In this document: positions 6,785-14,631 of the stretch, piece by piece | Position numbering within the stretch: position 1 is the first letter of the stretch | How the letters are laid out: every line of letters starts with the position of its first letter | IMG/VR virus record: IMGVR_UViG_3300020172_003019 | Location: 1 to 33,363 of that record | DNA: 33,363 bases | Direction: 5' to 3' (one strand) | Source of the DNA: a virus | The notes under the pieces: generated by a model | The model's database searches: none | Told to the model about the DNA's origin: nothing | What the model saw: only the letters and a program-made list of their open reading frames with translations | Made by a program: the position numbers and the translations under genes

Positions 6785-7339
6785 ATGATTCAAGTATTTG
6801 ATGATCTGATTCCAAAACATCTGCAGGATTATTTTGAGTTGATCACTCTAGGTCGAACTTCTGTGGATGACGAAGTTATGCATCCTATGATCGATTTTAA
6901 AGTCAAGTACGAATCAACAGCGTTAGAGGACGAAAGTAATCCTATCAGTTTTGTGCATGTCCTTAAATCAGATACACAGACCAGTTCGCATCTTGAAAAT
7001 TTTGGTCTTATACCGCAGATAGTCTGCGATCATTTTGATTGGATTCTCAAGGCAGTTATATTAGCAAGATTGTATCTGATACTGCCCTATGAAACAAAAT
7101 TAGAACATTATGCACCACACGTGGATTGCAATTTTCCTCATATGGTAGTACTATACTATCTAAACGACAGCGACGGAGATACTGTTTTTTTTGACAGCCA
7201 GGGAAATATTACCCAACGAGTTAGTCCTAAAAAAGGGAGAGTGCTGGTATTCGATGGCACACTTTATCATGGAGGAGGTATTCCTAAAAAATATCCTAGG
7301 TCTGTGGTAAACTTTGATATTATTATAAAGGAAAAATAA
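6785..7339 (+). CDS. 2OG-Fe(II) oxygenase, prolyl-4-hydroxylase-like
   Basis: A 184-residue dioxygenase with the prolyl 4-hydroxylase-type core. The iron ligands are H112 and D114 (APHVD) plus H162 (LYHGG), and R172 (PRSVVNFDI) binds 2OG ten residues later. The strand VVLYYLNDSDGDTVFFDS (121-138) is typical of P4H-like enzymes. Phages commonly carry one or more such enzymes, with protein or nucleic-acid targets largely unknown. Its stop overlaps the thyX start (TAATG). It is only distantly similar to the oxygenase at 2366-3139, so the two are not recent duplicates. Confidence 0.85.
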   Translation: MIQVFDDLIPKHLQDYFELITLGRTSVDDEVMHPMIDFKVKYESTALEDESNPISFVHVLKSDTQTSSHLENFGLIPQIVCDHFDWILKAVILARLYLILPYETKLEHYAPHVDCNFPHMVVLYYLNDSDGDTVFFDSQGNITQRVSPKKGRVLVFDGTLYHGGGIPKKYPRSVVNFDIIIKEK

Positions 7340-8007
7340 TGAATGTACGTTTGGTATCCTATTCACAACCAACATCAGAATTTGCAGATCTGGGCATCGC
7401 AGATGCGCAGGAACTCATTGCGTATTGCGCCCGTGTCAGCAATCCCGCAAACCAATTTAACACCGAGACATCAGACAAACTCATCCGATACCTGGTCCGA
7501 CACCAACACTGGAGCCCACTCGAAATGGTCTCAGCCTGCGTTGAAATCGAAACTACCAGAGACATCGCCCGACAGATCCTGCGACACAGAAGTTTCAGTT
7601 TCCAAGAGTTCAGTCAGCGATATGCTGACCCTACTCAAGACCTCTCGTTTGTGGTTAGAGAAGCACGACTTCAAGACCCAAAAAACAGACAGAACTCAGT
7701 CGAAACGGATGATCAACGCCTACAACGAGATTGGGAATATCAGCAACAGCAGGTCATTGACTATGCAAGAAGTGCCTACCAATGGGCTATCGCTAAAGGC
7801 ATAGCCAAAGAACAGGCCCGAGCTGTTCTACCAGAAGGACTTATAGAAAGTCGCTTGTATATGAATGGAACACTACGCTCATGGATACACTTTATTGAGC
7901 TGCGTTCAGCTAACGGTACACAGAAAGAACACCAGCTGGTAGCGTTGGCCTGTGCCAAGGCAATTTCGGCGATATTTCCTATGGCTGATAGTCTGATCCA
8001 AAATTGA
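7339..8007 (+). CDS. thyX: Flavin-dependent thymidylate synthase ThyX
   Basis: A 222-residue protein with the diagnostic ThyX motif RHRSFSFQEFSQRY (82-95, RHR-x7-S), which binds dUMP and FAD. A second conserved block, ESRLYMNGTLRSWIHFIELR, with the QKEHQLVALAC helix, contains the substrate-activating arginine region. ThyX converts dUMP to dTMP using methylene-tetrahydrofolate and NAD(P)H, supplying thymidylate for phage replication. Length and motifs are complete. The start overlaps the stop of the oxygenase, with AAAGGAAAAA as ribosome-binding site. Confidence 0.96.
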   Translation: MNVRLVSYSQPTSEFADLGIADAQELIAYCARVSNPANQFNTETSDKLIRYLVRHQHWSPLEMVSACVEIETTRDIARQILRHRSFSFQEFSQRYADPTQDLSFVVREARLQDPKNRQNSVETDDQRLQRDWEYQQQQVIDYARSAYQWAIAKGIAKEQARAVLPEGLIESRLYMNGTLRSWIHFIELRSANGTQKEHQLVALACAKAISAIFPMADSLIQN

Positions 8008-8013
8008 GGGGTC

Positions 8014-8042
8014 TTGACAGGTTTTCTAAAAGATCGTATAAT
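8014..8042 (+). promoter_or_regulatory. Consensus sigma70 promoter TTGACA-17-TATAAT
   Basis: TTGACA (8014-8019) and TATAAT (8037-8042) match the sigma70 consensus perfectly with the optimal 17-bp spacing, 7 bp after thyX ends. The predicted start near 8049 leaves about a 30-nt leader carrying GAAGGAATT before the ATG at 8080. It probably drives the block of unknown genes from 8080 onward early in infection. Confidence 0.88.
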
Positions 8043-8079
8043 TAAAGTGTTCGACTACAGAGTCTGAGAAGGAATTATA

Positions 8080-8895
8080 ATGAGAGATTATTGGACATGC
8101 TCTCCATTTGCCGATTGGATCCGAGGTACTACTAAAATAAAGTGCGGTACTGGAAAAGAATGGGCAGAGTGGGAAAAGGCTGCTAAAGCCAAATATCCGA
8201 TCCGTTGGTGGATCGCTGAAGAAGGTTTGGATAAAATTCAAAATGTTTGGTGCTGGATTCCAGAAAGGTTAAACGATATACGCTACTATATCAACAATCG
8301 TTGGGTTACCCGTAGTCATGCTCTTACAGCCCATCCTCGGGACATTGCTCCCGGCCAATGGCATGATGTGGGAAATCGTTTTCTTCCCTGCCTTTTTAAT
8401 GAACTTGTGGAGTTTGTCGAGATAGAACAGGCATGGCATTACTGTGTCTGGAGCGATGAAGATAAGAAAAAATATAGTTACCCGTGGTGGCGCAGATGGT
8501 ATCGCAATTGGCGTTGTCCTGAAGCAGGCATTGCTTATCTAGAATGGGCAATGACTCTAACCAACGAAGAGTTTTTGGAAGATGGTGAGAAGCATCTGGC
8601 TGAGCCTACCTATCAGGCCAAGGCTGCTAGAGAAATACTAGAACTATATCGTTGGTGGAAAGATGTTTATCCAAAACGTCCAGACGTTCATGATGCCAGC
8701 GGATGGACATCCTACTGCAATCTACGTCGTGAAAAAGGTTATCATCTCCTCGATATGGAAGATAAAACCGCAGAAGAAGCCGAAATGTGCAAGACTGCTC
8801 TTGACAAGAGCCGTGAGTTGGAAGCACAATACGAACAAGAAGATGAAGAAATGATGATTCGTTTAATCAAAGTACGTCAGAGCCTCTGGACATAA
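8080..8895 (+). CDS. Tryptophan-rich protein of unknown function
   Basis: A 271-residue soluble protein very rich in Trp and Tyr: KYPIRWWIAEE (48-58), YPWWRRWYRNWRCPEAG and ELYRWWKDVYP. It ends in an acidic helix (about 225-262) full of Glu and Asp. No signal peptide, membrane segment or catalytic motif was recognised. It is the first gene behind the consensus promoter at 8014-8042 and has a good Shine-Dalgarno (AAGGA), so strong early expression is likely. No function is assigned. Confidence 0.7.
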   Translation: MRDYWTCSPFADWIRGTTKIKCGTGKEWAEWEKAAKAKYPIRWWIAEEGLDKIQNVWCWIPERLNDIRYYINNRWVTRSHALTAHPRDIAPGQWHDVGNRFLPCLFNELVEFVEIEQAWHYCVWSDEDKKKYSYPWWRRWYRNWRCPEAGIAYLEWAMTLTNEEFLEDGEKHLAEPTYQAKAAREILELYRWWKDVYPKRPDVHDASGWTSYCNLRREKGYHLLDMEDKTAEEAEMCKTALDKSRELEAQYEQEDEEMMIRLIKVRQSLWT

Positions 8896-8897
8896 TC

Positions 8898-9092
8898 GTG
8901 ACTCCATTTAGACACTGGATACATCATCTTTGGGTCGAGAACTGTGAAGAGCGGCTGCTGTATCACGATGGTGATAGGCTCACTGAACGAGAATATTTTC
9001 AAAAGTTTAAATGGTGGTTACGAAGAGAATACAGACATCAAATAATAAAAGAAAGAGACGAAAATGAACGCCGAAAAAAATACAAATACTGA
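8898..9092 (+). CDS. Small basic Trp/Arg-rich protein
   Basis: A 64-residue protein from a GTG start placed 2 bp after the previous stop. It is rich in Arg, Trp, Glu and Lys (FRHWIHHLWVENCEERL, KFKWWLRREYRHQ) with a highly charged C-terminal helix. It overlaps the next ATG by 29 bp. Position in a tightly packed operon is the main support. An internal start or a non-coding stretch cannot be excluded. Confidence 0.5.
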   Translation: MTPFRHWIHHLWVENCEERLLYHDGDRLTEREYFQKFKWWLRREYRHQIIKERDENERRKKYKY

Positions 9093-9309
9093 TTTAGATA
9101 ATCTCTATCAAGATTATTGGGTCATACATTCTTCTATGATTGACAAAGGACACTCACCTATTGAGATCGCAGCCATTCTTGTCGCACAATCTATGAGCAT
9201 TTATAAAACAGTGTTAGACGACAGCGAATATAATAAGATGATTGACAGTATTTCTAATAGCCGAGATAAAGTAAAAGAATTAAAACCAGAACAGGGACAT
9301 TACCATTGA
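9064..9309 (+). CDS. 81-aa helical protein of unknown function
   Basis: An 81-residue acidic, predicted all-helical protein. It has a hydrophobic central helix (SPIEIAAILVAQSMSIYKTVL, about 32-52) that looks like a packing or dimerisation helix rather than a membrane span. It starts inside the end of the preceding gene (AAAGAGACGAAAATG gives a purine-rich ribosome site), and its TGA overlaps a TTG start of the next gene. Family not recognised. Confidence 0.65.
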   Translation: MNAEKNTNTDLDNLYQDYWVIHSSMIDKGHSPIEIAAILVAQSMSIYKTVLDDSEYNKMIDSISNSRDKVKELKPEQGHYH

Positions 9310-9773
9310 AAGTAGAAACTCCAGCAGAAGGCATCATGAAGACCGGCGAATACGGTGATTCAAAGTTTTATAAAGTAGTCTGCGGTTGCGGTCAACCCGA
9401 CCACGACATCGACTTTGAAGTTGAAGCAGCCGACACCGGAGTAAATGTCAATGCCTACGTCATAGTTAAATCTAATTATTGGTCAGAATCAGTAAAAAAA
9501 CGCTACGACATCGATACTATCTGGGTGCAGGAATGGGATTGGTTTTGGAAAGATCTGTTCAATGGGTTTGTTCGTCGTGTTAAAATGACCTGGGAGATAT
9601 GGACTCGAGGGTACGTCAGAACTGAAACCACTATCACTATGTCCGAACAACAGGCATTGAATTATTCAGAGACCATTAAATCAGCTATCAATGATGTAAA
9701 AACATTTCGAAGTAAAAGTAATTCAAACCAAAAGGCAACATCTAAAATTGCAAACGAAGGAGAATATGTATGA
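9306..9773 (+). CDS. 155-aa conserved-type phage protein with CGCG / tryptophan motifs
   Basis: A 155-residue protein. The N-terminal part has KTGEYGDSKFYKVVCGCGQPDHDIDFEVEA (about 12-41), possibly a zinc knuckle with only C29, C31 and H35 as candidate ligands. A Trp-rich block, IWVQEWDWFWKDLF, follows at about 71-84, and then amphipathic helices. Two starts are possible. TTG at 9306 overlaps the upstream stop. ATG at 9336, behind AGAAGG, would remove 10 residues. Its 3' end overlaps the next ATG by 4 bp. Function unknown. Confidence 0.65.
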   Translation: MKVETPAEGIMKTGEYGDSKFYKVVCGCGQPDHDIDFEVEAADTGVNVNAYVIVKSNYWSESVKKRYDIDTIWVQEWDWFWKDLFNGFVRRVKMTWEIWTRGYVRTETTITMSEQQALNYSETIKSAINDVKTFRSKSNSNQKATSKIANEGEYV

Positions 9774-11029
9774 CAACCACTAATCCTAAAGGCTCTTGGC
9801 CTTTTTCGCCAGGCGATGCGCCGGAGCCAACTGCCGAAGAATTAGAAGCACAGAAGATAGCCGAACAACAAAAACTCATTGAAGTTTTAAAGTTCACTCC
9901 TAGAACCTACAAGATCAGCATGTGGGGCTACGGTGGAGAAAAGGTCATGGGCACAGTAGATCCCAAGGTCTGGGACTACTGCATGGAGCACTCAGTAGAC
10001 CTGCAAGAAATAGCCTGGAGCGATGAAGACACTGTTCAAGAAGAAATGGGCTTGGATCTAGATCAGTTGCCGTTTACGCCCGGACAGTGGTATGAGACAG
10101 ATAATATGGCACACATCAATGGAGTGAGTCGAAGCGCCGGAACCATACAGATCGAAGATGAAAACGGCGATACAATTTTCCAAAAAAGTTTTGATGACTG
10201 CGATGGTGGCGATGCAAGTCCAGCCTGGAGCTGTCAAGACGAAATTTGGGTTGGCATGCGCAAAAAAGGCGAAGTAGTGTTTATTGGTAGTTCAAACGAG
10301 AAAGGCACCTTCTTTGAGGGAGAGTTTGAACTACGAGCACCGTTTGATATTGAAAAACTAGAACTCTACTATGACGAAGTAGACGGTGAAGAAATAATCA
10401 ACTCAGTGATGTACGACGGAGAAGAGATCGACAACAACGGTGGCAGTACCGACGGAAAAAGTTCGGACATGATCATGGTTCGCCTTATCGACGACGAAGG
10501 AAATTTTGAACGCTATGAGCCCGAAGAAAAGGATTGGGGACATCCTCCAATTGGTACAAGTCCGAGCGAATGGGAAAAGTCTGAAACTTTTAAGTTTAAA
10601 AAAGTCAAACCTACAATAGAAGGTTGGTATAGCTGTGTTTGGAAAAGTTACGGAACAACATATGGCACAGCATATTGGAATGGCACAGAGTTTGGTGAAT
10701 GGGAACACGGCAAGTTTAAATCAATCGCTGGGGTGGAAACCTGGAGCGGGTACAATTGGGACACAAGCTCATGGGTCAATCAACCTCCCGAGCCCGTGGA
10801 TGCTATCTGTGATAACAAAGAATGCGGTTGGGTAGGTATGCGTAGCGATATGCGTGAAGATGATGATTACAATAGTCACTGCCCAGAATGTGATGGCACA
10901 GAGTTTTCATGGGTTGACTATGATCCAAATACCAAAGAAGGTCGTGCTAATCGTAAAAAATATTGTAAAGAATGGGATCCAGAAGTGTCTATGAATAGAA
11001 TTGTCAAGTCGTATGAAGAATCCCAGTAA
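9770..11029 (+). CDS. Large acidic protein with C-terminal zinc ribbon
   Basis: A 419-residue, strongly acidic protein. Residues 1-45 are Pro/Glu/Gln-rich. The middle contains several predicted beta segments with repeated DENG/DEEG turns (for example EDENGDTIF, DDEGNFERY). A Trp/Gly/Tyr-rich module follows (about 287-335). Near the C-terminus, C347-x4-C352 and C371-x2-C374 form a probable zinc ribbon. The ATG has an excellent Shine-Dalgarno (AAGGAGA). The last 17 bp overlap the next gene. A zinc ribbon in an acidic protein could mean a nucleic-acid mimic or a transcription-interfering factor, but this is speculation. Confidence 0.65.
   Translation: MTTTNPKGSWPFSPGDAPEPTAEELEAQKIAEQQKLIEVLKFTPRTYKISMWGYGGEKVMGTVDPKVWDYCMEHSVDLQEIAWSDEDTVQEEMGLDLDQLPFTPGQWYETDNMAHINGVSRSAGTIQIEDENGDTIFQKSFDDCDGGDASPAWSCQDEIWVGMRKKGEVVFIGSSNEKGTFFEGEFELRAPFDIEKLELYYDEVDGEEIINSVMYDGEEIDNNGGSTDGKSSDMIMVRLIDDEGNFERYEPEEKDWGHPPIGTSPSEWEKSETFKFKKVKPTIEGWYSCVWKSYGTTYGTAYWNGTEFGEWEHGKFKSIAGVETWSGYNWDTSSWVNQPPEPVDAICDNKECGWVGMRSDMREDDDYNSHCPECDGTEFSWVDYDPNTKEGRANRKKYCKEWDPEVSMNRIVKSYEESQ
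9788..9806 (+). terminator. Terminator-like hairpin in the first codons of the acidic zinc-ribbon gene
   Basis: AAAGGC (9788-9793), loop TCTTG and GCCTTT (9799-9804), followed by TT, make a 6-bp stem running into five T's. It lies only 18 nt after an ATG, so it would act as an attenuator or translational brake, not as an end-of-operon terminator. The stem is short, so confidence is low. Confidence 0.3.
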
Positions 11030-11567
11030 GAGTCCTGACCGACATAGCTTCCAAAAGGACAGCTATGTTAAACGCCAAGAAGAAGATGGTAAACTGGTCA
11101 GCAAAGCATACTTAGATATGTTTGATAACATCCTCGAACAGCACAATACAAAATTTAACGATCCCGAAACTCATAAGAACAACTTAGAATGGGATCTTCT
11201 AACTACTGATTGGATTCTAGAGAAAGTTCGTGGCGATGATTCCTACGCTCAGCATCTATATGCGTCTATGTGTAATAACGGATTCATTAAATTAGATGTG
11301 ATTCCTATCCTTAAACAACAAGAATGGTCATGTTCTTGGAGATACTCCGGCGGCATAATATCAGACATGCGACAACAAGGCGACTATATAGATTGGTATT
11401 GTTCGGGCATTCGAAATGATTATCAGGACGAAGATGCTGGAAAATTATGGGATCAGCGTAAATATGTTCCTGAAGGTTGTATCACCGACGAGATCCGGAA
11501 TGATCTCCAGCGTCTTGGCTGGGCAATAGCGCCTGGTGGAGATTGGGAAAAATTTAACGGAGACTAA
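11013..11567 (+). CDS. 184-aa protein of unknown function
   Basis: A soluble protein of 184 residues from the ATG at 11013. A TTG four codons upstream is less likely. The N-terminus is basic (KNPSKSPDRHSFQKDSYVKRQEEDGK) and the rest is acidic and Trp-containing (QQEWSCSWRYSGGIISDMRQQGDYIDWYCSGI, about 101-132). No motif was recognised. It overlaps the previous gene by 17 bp and is followed after 10 bp by the next ATG, consistent with one operon from the 8014 promoter. Confidence 0.65.
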   Translation: MKNPSKSPDRHSFQKDSYVKRQEEDGKLVSKAYLDMFDNILEQHNTKFNDPETHKNNLEWDLLTTDWILEKVRGDDSYAQHLYASMCNNGFIKLDVIPILKQQEWSCSWRYSGGIISDMRQQGDYIDWYCSGIRNDYQDEDAGKLWDQRKYVPEGCITDEIRNDLQRLGWAIAPGGDWEKFNGD

Positions 11568-11577
11568 TAACCCCAAA

Positions 11578-11793
11578 ATGAGCTGGGAACTTTACGAAGT
11601 ATGGCATAACGACGAGGGCCACGAAGAACTCGTCGACACTACTAAAAGCCTTAAAGAGGCCAAACAGTTAGCCGAAAAAACCTTAGAAGAATTAGGCGGA
11701 GAAATTTTTATACTTTTAGAAACTCGAGACGGCGATATGGATGAAGTAGAACGGTTGACCATTGATGATAATGGTGCTATAATAACATTATAA
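11578..11793 (+). CDS. 71-aa acidic alpha/beta protein
   Basis: From the ATG at 11578 the product is 71 residues: MSWELYEVWHNDEGHEELVD, then an amphipathic helix (SLKEAKQLAEKTLEELGG), then strands ending in DDNGAIITL. This beta-alpha-beta pattern is common in small phage proteins. A GTG start at 11536 inside the preceding gene would add 14 residues but is less likely. A promoter for the next gene is embedded in its last codons (11755-11783). Confidence 0.65.
   Translation: MSWELYEVWHNDEGHEELVDTTKSLKEAKQLAEKTLEELGGEIFILLETRDGDMDEVERLTIDDNGAIITL
11755..11783 (+). promoter_or_regulatory. Sigma70-type promoter TTGACC-17-TATAAT inside the preceding gene
   Basis: TTGACC (11755-11760) and TATAAT (11778-11783) are 17 bp apart. 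They lie in the last codons of the 71-aa gene and would start transcription near 11790, just before the Shine-Dalgarno of the 11816 gene. Confidence 0.65.
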
Positions 11794-11815
11794 ACTTACA
11801 CCATAGGAGCAGATG

Positions 11816-13006
11816 ATGGCCAAAGCCGCAACCAAAACTCGTGTTACTAAAAAACAAGTAGCAGAACACCGTTCCAAATCTGTTAAAGATCTGAGTCCAA
11901 AATGGGACGGACACGAAGCTTGGAATACTGATCAATTTCATCGTCATTTCCGTTTATCTATGGATTATTATCGTTTGGAATTCAATGGGCGAGACCTTAA
12001 ACCTAAGGTCATTGGTTGGATGAGCTCCAGTGGGTATACTAAGGATCAAATCACAGCATTCAAAGATACCAAAGATTTTCGCTGTAATTCTACTATGGGA
12101 TCTATCGCGGCCAATCTACTCAAAGGCATGCCTCCAATACGTACCGACTTCAATGACGGCCGAAATACCGCACAGTGGTTAGGAGAACAGATCTCCAAAA
12201 TCATCGAGGATGGCAAAAATGATGCTGAACCTGAAGTCGTAGAAGAAGACAAACCTGCAGTTCCTCAGATCACTATTCAAGATCGACTCCGCGAAGCTTC
12301 TTACAAAATGACCGAAGAAATCGAAGATACATTAGAAAACTTTAGCCAAGATCCGGAAGCATTTGATCCCAAAGCATTTAAAATCCTAAATTTGCTCAAA
12401 GGCAAGCAAGCCAAGGCTGCTCATGCTAGAATTATCCGAGATATATATCAGCGACAGCACGACGAATATCTAGAAGTACTTGAAGGAAAGTGCGATCAAC
12501 TCAAAGAAGGCTACAGCCATTTGAGCAAAGCACATATCAAAAAAATCTCGGCATTTTATAACGAAATACTTTCAGCCTGCGGTATGCTGATGCAGGAAGC
12601 CAAGATCAATAAAAAACCCCGTGCTAAAAAATCAGTTCCTGCGGAAAAACTCGTGGCTAAATTGAAATATTCCAAAACCAACGAGCCACTAAAATTAGTG
12701 TCTATCAACCCTACAGACATTATTGGTGCTAAAGAACTGTGGATTTTCAACATCAAGACCCGTAAATTAGGCAAATATGTCGCAGGAGAATTCTCTGATC
12801 TAGGAGTCAAAGGCACATCAATTACCGGGTTTGATGAGTATAAATCTGTACAAAAGACTCTGCGTAAGCCTGAAGAGCAGTTAAAAGAGTTCAAAGCGGC
12901 TGGTAAAGTACAACTTCGTAAGTTCCTTGATGACATTAAAGCAGTAGATATCAAGCTCAACGGACGTATCAACGAAGATACTATTCTGCTAAAAGTACAA
13001 TCATAG
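11816..13006 (+). CDS. 396-aa Lys-rich phage protein of unknown function
   Basis: A basic N-terminus (AKAATKTRVTKKQVAEHRSKSVKDL) is followed by a segment with WDGHEAWNTDQFHRHFRLSMDYYRLEF. Residues about 160-270 form long charged helices, probably coiled coil. The C-terminal part (about 275-396) is an alpha/beta segment (KLVSINPTDIIGAKELWIFNIKTRKLGKYVA). ATG at 11816 is preferred over 11813 because AGGAG (11805-11809) is then 6 nt away. It has its own sigma70-type promoter. The size and composition suggest a structural or DNA-associated early protein; no family is certain. Confidence 0.65.
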   Translation: MAKAATKTRVTKKQVAEHRSKSVKDLSPKWDGHEAWNTDQFHRHFRLSMDYYRLEFNGRDLKPKVIGWMSSSGYTKDQITAFKDTKDFRCNSTMGSIAANLLKGMPPIRTDFNDGRNTAQWLGEQISKIIEDGKNDAEPEVVEEDKPAVPQITIQDRLREASYKMTEEIEDTLENFSQDPEAFDPKAFKILNLLKGKQAKAAHARIIRDIYQRQHDEYLEVLEGKCDQLKEGYSHLSKAHIKKISAFYNEILSACGMLMQEAKINKKPRAKKSVPAEKLVAKLKYSKTNEPLKLVSINPTDIIGAKELWIFNIKTRKLGKYVAGEFSDLGVKGTSITGFDEYKSVQKTLRKPEEQLKEFKAAGKVQLRKFLDDIKAVDIKLNGRINEDTILLKVQS

Positions 13007-13023
13007 ATTCTGTTAGCGAGTGA

Positions 13024-13029
13024 TAAATA
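13024..13029 (+). promoter_or_regulatory. T4-late-like promoter box (GATAAATA)
   Basis: GATAAATATT with TAAATA at 13024-13029, only 5 nt before the ATG at 13035. It agrees at six of eight bases or better with the T4 late consensus TATAAATA. The downstream gene is fibre-like, as expected for a late promoter. A transcript starting about 6 nt past the box would be leaderless. Confidence 0.55.
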
Positions 13030-13034
13030 TTGGT

Positions 13035-13910
13035 ATGAACAATGCCAATTTAGATCAATCCCTAACAGACCTCAATCAGATCATCAAAGATCTAGCTGAT
13101 GCAGCTCATCGACCTGTAGCCCAAGAAATAACACAATTTCTTGAATTTCGTGCTAAAAAAGGCACTGATAATTATGGTAAAGGCGTAATCTGGAGCGGTC
13201 AAGGATACACCAAACAGTTTGTTTACAACAGCCATCCTGATAGATTCTTCTCATCAGAAAGTATCGATCTTGATAATAAAAAAACATTTTCTATCGGCGG
13301 AGTGCCTGTTTTAAGTGAAATCGAGTTAGGCAACACTGTTACAAAAAGCAGCCTTCAGTCTGTAGGAAGACTCAGAGGATTGATCGTAGACGGTTCTGTT
13401 AGTATCAATCAGTATCTATTCTATAACGCAGCCTGTGATCGTCTGGGGCTCGGAACAGAAGCGCCTAACGCAGGATTCAGTGTCGCAGAAATGGGCATAG
13501 AAGTAATGCTAGGTACCACTGGCAATATGCAGGGAATGGTAGGTACTTTTGCTTCTACAGACTTTAATATAGTCACAGACAACACGCCTAGAATCACTGT
13601 CTCTGCCAGCGGTAATATACAATTAGGAAATCTCAATAGAAATCCTGTTCAAGTATCTATCAACGGAAAACTTGCCGTGGGTGTAACTAACCCTGATCCT
13701 GCTGTGGATTTACATGTGGCAGGCCCAATACGATTTGGAAATCGTCTGCATAGCTACGCTTCTGAACCTCCTAGAGAAGGCAATCATAATGTCTCCGACA
13801 TCATCTGGAATACCAATCCTACTGTAGGAAGAAACGTAGGTTGGATCTGCCTACGTGCAGGAAACCCAGGCAGCTGGTATCCATTCGGCGAGATCAAAGA
13901 AAGAGGATAA
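13035..13910 (+). CDS. Virion/tail-fibre-like structural protein
   Basis: A 291-residue protein. Residues 1-40 are helical (LDQSLTDLNQIIKDLADAAHRPVAQEITQFLEFRAKKG) and probably form an oligomerising stalk. The remainder is beta-rich with repeating short strands and Gly/Asn turns, including KLAVGVTNPDPAVDLHVAGPIRFG (about 212-235), a motif seen in fibre and tail-spike proteins. The C-terminus ends WICLRAGNPGSWYPFGEIKERG. ATG at 13035 is chosen because it follows the late-promoter box. A GTG at 13020 would place the box inside the coding region. A small fibre or baseplate-attached protein is likely. Confidence 0.6.
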   Translation: MNNANLDQSLTDLNQIIKDLADAAHRPVAQEITQFLEFRAKKGTDNYGKGVIWSGQGYTKQFVYNSHPDRFFSSESIDLDNKKTFSIGGVPVLSEIELGNTVTKSSLQSVGRLRGLIVDGSVSINQYLFYNAACDRLGLGTEAPNAGFSVAEMGIEVMLGTTGNMQGMVGTFASTDFNIVTDNTPRITVSASGNIQLGNLNRNPVQVSINGKLAVGVTNPDPAVDLHVAGPIRFGNRLHSYASEPPREGNHNVSDIIWNTNPTVGRNVGWICLRAGNPGSWYPFGEIKERG

Positions 13911-13911
13911 C

Positions 13912-14583
13912 ATGGGCTTAAAAGCCCTAGTCATCGGCAACGGCGAAAGTCGTAAAAGCCTTGATATTTCTCTACTAAAAAATACTCACACATTGATCGG
14001 CTGCAATGCCGTGCATAGAGATCTTATTGTAGATCATTTAATCTGCTGTGACCAAAGAATGGTGAGAGAAGCTTTAGAAAATCCCAATACAGACTCTACT
14101 ACAATCTATGTAAGAAATCACTGGCATCATTATTTCCGTAAGATAGAAAAAAATAAAAATGTAAAACTATTACCCGAATTACCCTATCAGAGTAAACACC
14201 GTCCCGATAATCCAGAACATTGGGGCAGTGGCCCGTATGCAGTTCTTTTAGCAGCCAGTCTTGGATTTAAATCTATAGATATCGTTGGGATAGATCTCTA
14301 CGGAAGGCAGGGTCTTGTCAATAATATTTACAGAGATACTGACAACTATTCCAGTTCTGCATCAAAGGCCGTAGATCCTTCATATTGGAGATATCAGATC
14401 GAACGAGTATTTCATTATTATCCTGACACCGAGTTCAATATTATCAATTTCAAAGAATGGCAGTGCCCCGAAGAATGGCGAAAAAAGAATGTCCGCATTT
14501 CAACATTTGATGTTGCATTTACGTTAAATATATCTTATAATAGTTCATCAGCGGTCTTTCATGGCATTCAACCCGCTTTATAA
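13912..14583 (+). CDS. Rossmann-like DUF115/Maf-type protein
   Basis: A 223-residue protein from the ATG 1 bp after the fibre-like gene. It opens with LKALVIGNGESRKSLDIS (3-20), then TLIGCNAVHRDLIVDHLICCDQRMV (about 28-52) and a later ASLGFKSIDIVGIDLYG (about 115-131). Together these match the pattern of DUF115/6-hydroxymethylpterin-pyrophosphokinase-like and motility-accessory-factor glycosyltransferase proteins, which have a Rossmann-like fold. Proximity to a queD-like pterin enzyme and to sugar genes fits either a pterin or a glycosylation role. The assignment is by motif memory and is tentative. Confidence 0.5.
   Translation: MGLKALVIGNGESRKSLDISLLKNTHTLIGCNAVHRDLIVDHLICCDQRMVREALENPNTDSTTIYVRNHWHHYFRKIEKNKNVKLLPELPYQSKHRPDNPEHWGSGPYAVLLAASLGFKSIDIVGIDLYGRQGLVNNIYRDTDNYSSSASKAVDPSYWRYQIERVFHYYPDTEFNIINFKEWQCPEEWRKKNVRISTFDVAFTLNISYNSSSAVFHGIQPAL
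14513..14541 (+). promoter_or_regulatory. Sigma70-type promoter TTGCAT-17-TATAAT
   Basis: TTGCAT (14513-14518) and TATAAT (14536-14541) at 17-bp spacing duplicate the arrangement in front of the tRNA-like gene. The start near 14548 lies inside the 3' end of the preceding gene and leaves an 80-nt leader before the queD-like ATG at 14632. Confidence 0.7.
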
Positions 14584-14631
14584 ATTCTGCATGTCATCAA
14601 ACTTACTCGCTTTATGCATAGGAGGCAAGAG

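Noticed and set aside
7343-7804. 153-aa open frame overlapping thyX
   Set aside because: It lies wholly within the confident thyX gene in another frame, has low-complexity composition and no ribosome site.
9242-9270. TTGACA-17-GATAAA as a sixth sigma70-type promoter
   Set aside because: The -10 matches only four of six bases and lies inside a coding region with no clear need for a new start.
14548-14631. A small hairpin (AGCGG 14550-14554 with CCGCT 14573-14577) in the leader of the queD-like gene, considered as a preQ1 riboswitch
   Set aside because: The stem is only 5 bp, overlaps the previous coding region, and the A-rich preQ1-I tail and loop bases are missing. A covariance-model hit would be needed.
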